Source of the DNA: Mortierella sp. BCC40632 | Taxonomy: Eukaryota > Mortierellomycota > Mortierellomycetes > Mortierellales > Mortierellaceae | Reading direction: 5' to 3' | DNA length: 64,000 nt | Assembly: GCA_011634665.1 (NCBI GenBank) | Contig: WAEK01000002.1 | Span: forward strand, 2,562,501-2,626,500 | Shown here: piece by piece, positions 56,184 through 64,000 of the stretch | Layout: each line of letters begins with the position of its first letter | Numbering within the stretch: position 1 is the stretch's first letter | The notes under the pieces: generated by a model | Database searches by the model: none | Told to the model about the DNA's origin: nothing | The model's input: the letters and a program-made list of their open reading frames with translations, nothing else | Made by a program: the position numbers and the translations under genes

Positions 56184-57167
56184 ATGGCGACGGTCGTTCC
56201 GTTCACGGACGCAGCCCGTTCCTTTTTTGAGTCTCATTGGAGTTCACTCTTCCAGGGCCGAGATGAAGCCCTGGTCACTTTGGTCCTCCTCTTTGTCTCG
56301 CACGAAGTCATCTACTTTGGTCGTTGTATTCCTTATATGATTGCTGATCAGATCCCAGCCCTACAAAAATACAAGATCCAACAAAAGGCCATCCAGAACA
56401 CGGCCAAGAATCAATGGAAGGTCTTCCGATCGGTGTTGATCTCTCATTTCTTGTTCGAGTTGCCCATGATCATCGGTTTCCATCCTATTGCTGTCAAGTT
56501 TGGCATGGAGATTTCTTCTATCCCTCTTCCTCCTCTGTAAGTCTTGGTTCGTCCTGAAAGACAATCTCTCTCTCTCTCTCTAAAAAAAAAAGGTCCAAAA
56601 AAAAAACTAACCTATACCATTTCAACTCTTCTTTTCTATCATACGACGCGGATGATTAGCTCCAAGATTCTCCCTCAAGTGTTCTTGTTCTTTGTCTTTG
56701 AAGACTTTTTCCACTATTGGGCCCATCGTGCCTTGCACTATGGTGCCTTTTACAAACACATTCACAAGGTGCATCACGAATGGTCCGCTCCTTTTGGTCT
56801 TGCTGCTGAATACGCACATCCTCTCGAGATCCTGATCCTCGGTATGGGTACGATCGGTGGACCCTTGATCTGGTGCTTCTTTACTCAGGATCTGCACCTG
56901 ATCACTATCCTGATCTGGATCGCACTTCGTCTTTTCCAGGCCGTGGAAGCCCATTCGGGATATGATTTCCCTTGGTCCACTCATAATTGGCTCCCCTTCT
57001 GGTCGGGTTCGGAACATCATGATTATCATCATATGGCATTCACCAACAACTTTGCGACCAGTTTCCGTTGGTGGGATCATCTTTTTGGCACCAACAAGAA
57101 ATATATCGCCTATAAGGAACGCAAAGCAAAGGAGCTTCAAGCTCAAAAGGCCAAAAAGGTCATGTAA
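56184..57167 (+). CDS. ERG25: Methylsterol monooxygenase (sterol C4-methyl oxidase)
   Basis: Di-iron enzyme of the endoplasmic reticulum that oxidises the C4 methyl groups of 4,4-dimethylzymosterol in ergosterol synthesis. Exons 56184-56536 and 56660-57167 join in frame to 286 residues, a little shorter than the yeast enzyme. Membrane segments are visible near residues 27-45, 85-105 and 120-140. The three histidine boxes of the fatty-acid-hydroxylase superfamily are intact: HRALH (about 141-145), HKVHH (about 155-159) and HHDYHH (about 236-241). The block [10 protein letters not shown] and the preceding EWSAPFGLA are typical of Erg25 rather than Erg3. The C-terminus is Lys-rich (KKVM), a possible ER retention signal. 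Convergent with the glucosylceramide synthase gene, 341 bp apart. Confidence 0.93.
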
Positions 57168-57508
57168 AATAGAAAATAGCGTCGGTTCAAGTGTTAGGCA
57201 TCATCTCAACGTTTAAAAGAAATATTAAAAAAAATATGTGAACTAGAAAAAGACCCTTGAATTTATTAGGGGGAGCTGATTGGGTAATTGAAAAAAAAAA
57301 AAAAAAATGGAGCGGCTAAGGTAAATGAAGAAAAAGGGTATGTTGTGTGAACTAGTGGCGAGTAGGAAAGAGAGTGAGTGAGCAAGAGAGCGTAAAATGA
57401 CTAGGTACAAGAGAGGAATTAAAGATTAATATACAATTGAGGAATAAGGTGCTCTCTGGCAAGTGATAGCGAGAAGGGCTCCAATGAGAAAGAAAGAGAG
57501 AAAAGTAA
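57168..57508. other. Convergent intergenic region ERG25 / glucosylceramide synthase
   Basis: AT-rich 3' UTR sequence for both genes, with an A run at about 57290-57307 and AATATTAAA/GAATAA-like words. No gene is seen. Confidence 0.5.
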
Positions 57509-60500
57509 TTAAACGCTCAGGAATTGAGAAGCTGATGGGAGCTTATGGCGAGTCTTTCCACGTCGGCTCAGGGAGTCAGACAAGTATGGCTCCACAGCTC
57601 TAGAAAGTTCATCCTCTTCTGTTGATCGTCGACCATGCTCGGCCTCAGTCTCGGTCTTGGTAGTCGAAAAGATCTTTGTTCCATCCCGATCGTAAAATAC
57701 AGTATCGTCGTCATCTTCACTCTCAGCCATCGACTGTTGTCGAAGTCGTGTACCAAACTTGGCCGCCTTCAATCTCGCACTTCGTCTCAATCCTGCATCG
57801 CTCTCGGCCGCACTGCTGTCGTCACCATCGTAACAGAGTCCTCCAGTTGAGTTTTCTCGTCGATAGTAGGGCTTGATCTTTTTATCCGCACCATGTCGAG
57901 CTTTCAACGGCGCCTTCATCAACATGACAATCTCTTCTTCCTGTTCTCCATTGACATTCGACTGCGAGGTCTCAACAAATTCATCTTCGTCCTCATCTTG
58001 ATTACCGTTCCGTTGACTCTTGATCAAAATGTCGACAGCAAAATGCACAACCGCAACTGTGTTCCGAACAATTGAGATGACTGTTGGGTGACGGAAAAAG
58101 TTGCGCAGAGTAGCCTGGGTGGATTGGGCCATCATTGTGTTGGCAAGGTTCGAGGACCAAGCAGCAGCAGAAGTTGGTGTCAAAGGTGGAACCAGCGACA
58201 GAGGAGACGAAGGCATGGACGATGACGAAGCAGAGCCATTTGGAGAGGATGATCCAGACGAGCCTTTCGAGATCGACTTTGGTGTGGGGGTTCCGATCGC
58301 AACCACAGTTCCATCCCGCTTCAACATAAAGATTTGATCACGCCAGTCGACCGTCGAGCCAAGAACTGCATAGGCAAAGAGAGGCAGAGCAACCAGTTCA
58401 CGCATGCACCATGCCATCAAAAATCCTCGGAGATTGTCGACTGTCTCGCCGGAGAGAGCTTGGAACAAGCTCAGGTCGACAAGGAACCAAATCACGACAT
58501 GGAATGCCAAAAAGTTGAGGGCATGAATCTGCCAAAGCAAGTTGAAGCCATAGGACGCAACCAATCCACAGCCAATCATCTCAATAAACGGTTCAACAAC
58601 AGTCGCAGCAGTGACGGTGTACTTGCGGATCCTGGTCCATCGTGCTCTGCGCATAAAGTAATCCGAGGGGCTCATTGATCCAAGTGTCTGATATGCAAGG
58701 TCGCTGGTCATCTCGTGCTTGTAGCCCATATTAAAGATGGCAGTTGCCACAAGGTTGTCCTCGGCCATGTACTTTCCAAAAGCTGCCAGACCTCCAACCT
58801 TGTCCAGGTCCGAACGACGATAGAGGTTAGACTTGCCAACCACACAAGATGCGAGACCTGTCCAGTTGATAAAGAGATACATCTTTGCGTGAACAGAGTC
58901 CAAGAACATCAGCTCGAGTTCAGATCCCAAAGTCATTGGTCGCACACCAAATGGCAGGTGATGAACAAGACCAACTCCTGGCTTAAGCATTTTGTCGACC
59001 GAACGGCCCATACAGCCTGGATCCACGTATACGTTCGAGTCACAGATCCAGACAATATCGTATTTGGCGCCCTCGTAAGAGCGGATCATGTTGTTAATCT
59101 TGGGGTTGATGCCTACAATCCTTTCTCCTGTTCAGCGCGTGGTACGAGAAGGAAAAGAAAAAAGAAGGAAAAGAGAGATAGGGGACAAAAGAGACAGAGA
59201 GACCATGTGCGTTAGATCGTCATGCGCTTGTTCAACAAAGAGATACGGGGTGGGGATCGAGTGGGGATAGGGGTGCGTGTGTGCATTGGTGCGTGAGTGA
59301 GCAAGTGAAAGAGTTGGGTAATGACAGAGAGGACCTTGCTGGCCATAAAGGAAACAACAACCAAACTAAGAACCCCTTCCTGTGCCCATTAGTCCCTTGA
59401 AATGGCCATGTTAGTATATCCTTGACCTTTTTTATCTGGCGCTTTCGCTTCCCATGCCCCTTCTTTTGTCCCTCCTCCACCCCTTTCTGAAGCGGAGAAG
59501 AAATAAGAATGAGGAGAGGTCATGCTCTCGCTTTGTGCCTCAATGCAGGTGTGTTGCATATCATGTGCTGGTTTGTTGTTGACTTTGAGGGATCAACAAG
59601 AGAGAACAAATGGTATAGAGAATAGGGACGCATGGGCAAACACAAGAAGAGTCCCCTTTCGTTGTAACCGATTGCTTTGTCATGGAATGTCCTTTTGGAT
59701 AATGGCCACATTCCACAAACACGCACACACACATTGCGTAGATCGGCCCACGCCGTGTAAAGTACCAGAAGAACGCCCTGTTTCTGGGTTGCACCCCCTG
59801 AAATCGAAAAGGGATTCGCGGGCATGGGTAGTACAGCCCAGATGAGGAACAGAACGTCTAGACTAGGCTTTAGGCTGAGCCCTGCAGCCAACCATTTCCA
59901 AAAGCCAATCCACTCCACCACGTCCATTGGGAACGAGGGGAGCAGTTGAGAGCAGAGCTCAAGTGGAGAAGAGGAGGGAAGGAAGGAGGGGGGGGGGAGA
60001 GGGAGGCCGTTTGCCGCTCTTTTTTGTCTTTCAGCTGAGGTTATAATCCTCAAGCGGGCCAAAGAGAACAGGGGTAGACGACCATGTGCCGTTACTGCAG
60101 AGATTGGATAAGCCCGGTGTGGATGTGAAAGGAGACTAGAGAGGTAGGGGGTGGGAGAAAGAGAGCAAGAGAGAAAGAAAAGAGGAGAGAAAGAGAGGAG
60201 AGGAGAGGGGTGATATGCATTGTTCTTACCGATGATGAGTCGGGCGTCGACATCAGGGTACTGTTTCATCAGCTCGTGCACAACCGCGATCGCGGGGTCG
60301 TTCGGCTGGGCGACCGAAAAGATAATCTCGAAGCGAGGATAGTCTTGGCAAAAACTGGACGCGAGGTTTTCGTACATGTTGCAGTCAATGCCACGCAGTG
60401 GTCGGATAATGGTCACGCCGGGGACTTGATCCTTTGGCATACTGGCTGACACGGACCGCTTGTGTCCTGCATATCTCCACCGACTAGGACAGAATGGTGA

Positions 60501-61498
60501 TAAGGCCCGGGGGCTGTTAGTATCCTGATTTTGTCTTTTCTATCTTTCTCTCTCTTTCTCTCTCTCTCTTTCACTTTCTCTCTTTCATCCCGCGTCTGTT
60601 TCACGCCGTGATAGCAATTGTGACTTTAGCGCAAGCGCGAAAAGGGCAGTAGCAATTCAAAAAGTAAACAGAGGGACAACAGAAGCAGTAGCGAGACAGT
60701 TGCAATCATGGCCGATGTCGCGACTATTGCCTTTTTTTCCTGCTCCTGTCTCTGTCCCTTCTGCTCCCTTTTCCCAGTCAGTATGGGTCGGCCATCGAAA
60801 AAGTGAAAAAAAAAAATAATCTCTTAGCCCTGAGATTGTAAACGGGTCGGGGAAAAGGGAAAAGAGGAAGAGCCGGGAGTAAAATGCGGCCCATGAAGAT
60901 AGATGGGAGAATGGGTGAACAGTGGAAGCGAGATATCAGGTTTGTTGCGCACTGCGCGTTTTCCTGCGGTTTCTTTTTCTTTTTTGTCCGACCAAACCTT
61001 TAGCTGCACTGCGCAGGGTGATGACATCGGGGCAAAACAACCAAAGGGGTCAATGTGTCCTTTGTGCCCTGCGCTGGGCAAAAAAGTGACAGCAGGGGTA
61101 TAACAAAGGGTTTCGGTGTAGGGAATGGGCCATGGGGAGAATGGGGTACGTGGAAAGAGGGCCTGCGCGCCCTTGGTCTACTGTGGATGCTATCGAGCCA
61201 CGCCAAGGACAGCAGCCCAAAGAGTCGAAGGCAGAGCAGGCGAAGGCTCAACTCGGAGCACCGATATCCAAGTGAGCGAGAGCGAGAGAATAAATGGAAG
61301 ATACTGGGCGAGGGAGGTAGAGCACTATTAATACCTGATAGCGATTGCTGTGGTTGCGGCGGTGAAGCAAAAGGCCCAGAGGAAAATGGACAGGAACATG
61401 CCGGCAAGTTGTAGATTCGAGTACTTGTCCCAGATAGATTCTGCTCGGGTGGGTGGCGACGCGAGTGGCGACGAGCCATAGTAGCCAAGACGCTCCAT
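57509..61498 (-). CDS. Ceramide glucosyltransferase (glucosylceramide synthase, GT21)
   Basis: Transfers glucose from UDP-glucose to ceramide in Golgi or ER membranes. Exons 61498-61335, 60483-60230 and 59127-57509 give 678 residues. An N-terminal membrane anchor (about 33-54, GMFLSIFLWAFCFTAATTAI) precedes the GT-A domain: PGVTIIRPLRGIDCN, YPRFEIIFSVAQPNDPA, then VGINPKINNMI. The family D,D,D,(Q/R)xxRW signature is visible as Asp169 in ICDSN, Asp263 in AEDN and RRARW (299-303). Two or three hydrophobic segments follow (about 310-420). After about 470 comes a disordered, Ser-rich and then charged extension of some 200 residues that is longer than in the animal enzyme. Both introns are long (about 850 and 1,100 nt). 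In intron 1 two acceptors three codons apart (CCTAG, GGAG) are both in frame; I used the first. A GA repeat at 61596-61643 (CT in the gene's sense) sits about 100 nt upstream of the ATG. Confidence 0.93.
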
Positions 61499-61585
61499 GG
61501 CGATAGTAGAGTGGGAGAGAGAAAGAGGGGGACGAAGAGAGGAAAGTTGAGAGAGAAAGAGAGAAAGAGCGAGAGAGAGAGAGAA

Positions 61586-61595
<10 letters not shown>

Positions 61596-61643
<48 letters not shown>
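61596..61643. repeat. (GA)n microsatellite upstream of glucosylceramide synthase
   Basis: About 24 GA copies on the + strand, CT in the sense of the gene whose ATG is at 61498. Confidence 0.95.
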
Positions 61644-61647
<4 letters not shown>

Positions 61648-62255
61648 TTGTATTGGAATGTCGACGGGCGAAGGTAGCAGAAAGTGGAATGTGAAAGGGG
61701 ATGAAGATGAGCTCGTGAAAGAGGCAAGAGTGAGAGAAGGGGAGATGTGAGGGAGGTGAATAATGAGAGAGAATGAGAGAGTGGATCAGTGTCCAGACAT
61801 CGGTCGGAGAGGAAAGCGAGGACGGAGTGGAGAGAAGAAAGGAGATTTGGCGGCCCGTGGACGGTCGGTCGCGCTTTTTCTCTTTTCTGACTTGGACGGA
61901 CAGGGGAGTAGAGAGAGAGAGAAAGAGAGGGGTGGGAGAGGCGTGCAGATCTGCAACTAAGAGGAGCCTGCGGCGTGGAGCTCGTTGTTATTGTGTAATG
62001 CAGCAAAGAGAGAATGAGCGAAATGATGCGAAATCAAGATTCGGACAGAATGACTAATGCGCCGCTTCTGAGAGTGAAGATGAAAGTGATAGAGAGAGAG
62101 TGAAAGAGAAAGAGAGAGAGAGAGAGAGGAGAGAGAGAGATATTGCCGCCGTCACCGACTCACCGACCGACCTGTGCGCAGTGGCGTCGTCTCGCGCCTC
62201 GTGTCCTCGTCCCTTCTCCTCTCTCCACCTCCCTGACCCTTCTCTTTCTCTAGGC

Positions 62256-62291
<36 letters not shown>

Positions 62292-62458
62292 CCAAAGAGA
62301 GAGACATGCGCGACGTAATGTTCAGCCCAAGAATTGCATATCATACCTTACACCAGGAAGCCAGGTTCGCGCGACTGTCAATGCATGACTTTCCGTGAGG
62401 GACACCGTTTGTCGAGAGGATTTTTTGTATTGCCCTAACCCTTCGTCTTCCCCGGTAA

Positions 62459-62515
<57 letters not shown>

Positions 62516-63594
62516 TTGTTCGCTCGCACATTCTCTTGACCTGTCCCTGTCCCTGACATGAAAACCTGAGAATGTCAAACCAGCGTCTCCTTGATCAATT
62601 GATTGGTTGCCGGACCCAAAATCTGGCGCCTCAGCTGAACCCTTCCCCAGATCCGATTGACACGACGACATTCAAAATACAATATGCACACTATCTGATA
62701 GAGTCCCCCTTCCAGATTACCTGCACTTCAAAGAACGGGGCTTCTTGGGGCTCCCCGAGGAGTCTCTCGAATGTCCTGCTGGACTCTTAACTGCCTGATC
62801 CTTTCTTCCATTCCCCGGGCCGTCCATTTCCGCCTAAACCGTACACAAATTTCTCTCATTTCTGTAAAAGTCAATGTAGAGCATAATTTATACGTAGGCT
62901 CGCAAAACGGTTGCGAGACTTGAGAGGCGAGAGAGGCGAGGGAGCATTGAGCCAGAAGTGGTGGCTGGGGAGAAGGAGACCAGAGTAAACTGGACTGGTG
63001 GAGTAGATGCTGGGGTATAAATCTGTGAATGTGTGTGTGTGTGTGTGTGTGTTGGATGCGGGGCTTCAAGAGCCATGTCGACGATCCACCAGTACGCTCA
63101 GGCACTGGGTCTCTCTCTGCCCCTGCGCCCTGCGCATCCGCATCAGTTTTCGGTCTTGTCGGGGCTGTCGTCGGAGTCAAAAGTCAAAACGAGAATGGAC
63201 ACGACACAGAGCAGGACAGGGGCCAGTTGTCCGGAGGAAGGTGGGGGAGAGGGGGGGAACGAGGTCCCTGAACACAGTGTGCCCTAATGTGTGGGTGTCC
63301 TGTCGAATTGGATTTGTAGTATTGCCTGCCCCTGCACTTTGTGTTCCTCTCTGTGGCGACTGCAATGCGGACTAAATCTTGAGTCCGTGGATCTCACTTG
63401 AATTTTTTTTTTCCGCCCATCTCTCTCTTTACCCCACGCTCGATCTCTCTCTTGGTAGCGCGTTCTCTGTAAACTGAAGGGGTACAAGAAGCAAAGCCAT
63501 CTGTTCCAGTAAGAAGGGTGCAGGCACATGCGTACGCGGAAAAGAGGGCGAAACCCATGTGCAAAAGATGGGAGGGAAGTTGAATCTTGAAAGT

Positions 63595-63629
<35 letters not shown>

Positions 63630-63861
63630 GGAGAGGGAGAGGGGAAGAGAGGGCGAGAGAAAGAGGAATGAATAAGAAAGTTATGTTTGCTTGTGCACCG
63701 CTGCAGTGTTTTGGCGGTTTCGGGCTTGCAGCTCTTTCATTGTCTGGGCATCGGTTCTATTTGTGTTGGTTGACCCTCTTCAGAGTCATTCTTTTGATCC
63801 TAGACCAGCGGAGCACCATCAAAAGACAGAAAGACCGAACGAGCTGGGCGAGAAAAAAGAC

Positions 63862-63869
<8 letters not shown>

Positions 63870-63920
<51 letters not shown>
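63870..63920. repeat. (GA)n microsatellite, about 25 copies
   Basis: Uninterrupted GA repeat near the right edge of the window, gene context unknown. Confidence 0.95.
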
Positions 63921-63924
<4 letters not shown>

Positions 63925-64000
63925 AAAAAAGGCGATCTGGTCGGGCGAGCTTGTCGATGGAATGAGCGAGACGGCGTGTCTGAGTGGTCGAAAAGGGGAG

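Larger units (their letters stand above)
61499..64000. other. Repeat-rich region to the window end
   Basis: Left part: promoter of the glucosylceramide synthase gene, GA repeat 61596-61643. Then GA 62085-62140, T run 62260-62291, CT repeat 62462-62512, GT repeat near 63030-63051, GA 63594-63632 and 63870-63920. Small frames (for example 62572-62790 on +, 72 codons) have no recognisable feature. No gene is supported, though a gene start beyond the window could have its leader here. Confidence 0.45.

Noticed and set aside
62572..62790. A + strand frame of 72 codons
   Set aside because: Ordinary composition but too short, no homologue recognised and no splice evidence.

Overview
The window is nuclear DNA of a filamentous, early-diverging fungus, most likely Mucoromycota in the broad sense and possibly Mortierellomycotina. 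The evidence is: short GT-AG introns throughout; an ATP-type PEP carboxykinase; the arginine-specific carbamoyl-phosphate synthase small subunit carrying a fungal arginine-attenuator uORF; an MCM9 gene (a family generally thought lost from Dikarya); a glucosylceramide synthase; a membrane-anchored ADAM protease; and a decayed TnpB/Fanzor-like open reading frame. The placement is inference from gene content; no database was searched.

Layout. 0-2.4 kb: two low-complexity proteins of unknown function, the first cut by the window edge. 3-6.5 kb: PSF3 (GINS replication complex) and PEX14 (peroxisomal import), both on the + strand. 7.3-8.4 kb: an orphan seven-transmembrane protein on the - strand, with a (GA/CT) repeat directly before its start codon. 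11.6-14.3 kb: a BTB-domain protein. 15-16.8 kb: PEP carboxykinase (-). 16.8-23.9 kb: a gene-poor, repeat-rich block. 23.9-26.4 kb: CPA1 (-), with a long leader, a spliced attenuator uORF and a TATA box. 27.4 kb: tRNA-Asp(GTC). 27.7-31.2 kb: MCM9 (-). 31.7-32.9 kb: transposon-like and Q-rich coding relics. 33.6-36.8 kb: the PP2A B55 regulatory subunit CDC55 (-). 36.8-41.2 kb: gene-poor. 41.2-42.8 kb: a coiled-coil protein of unknown function. 44.4-47.7 kb: ADAM metalloprotease. 48.6-52.0 kb: half-size ABCA transporter (-). 52-56.2 kb: gene-poor. 56.2-61.5 kb: sterol C4-methyl oxidase ERG25 (+) and glucosylceramide synthase (-), tail to tail. 61.5-64 kb: no gene seen.

The genes are ordinary housekeeping and membrane genes and not one functional cluster; PSF3 and MCM9 both belong to replication, ERG25 and glucosylceramide synthase to membrane lipids. 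Exon models were built by hand from splice consensus and frame continuity, and every multi-exon model given here stays in frame across all junctions. Two lasting impressions are the abundance of CT/GA microsatellites, whose pyrimidine-rich strand is often the coding strand just upstream of start codons, and very long T runs in introns.

The most interesting element is the CPA1 leader. A 26-codon uORF, interrupted by a 119-nt intron, encodes an arginine attenuator peptide whose core Asp12 and Trp19 fall at the same positions as in the well-studied ascomycete peptide. The intron lies between the codons for the conserved core and the critical Trp, so splicing could control whether arginine attenuation operates.
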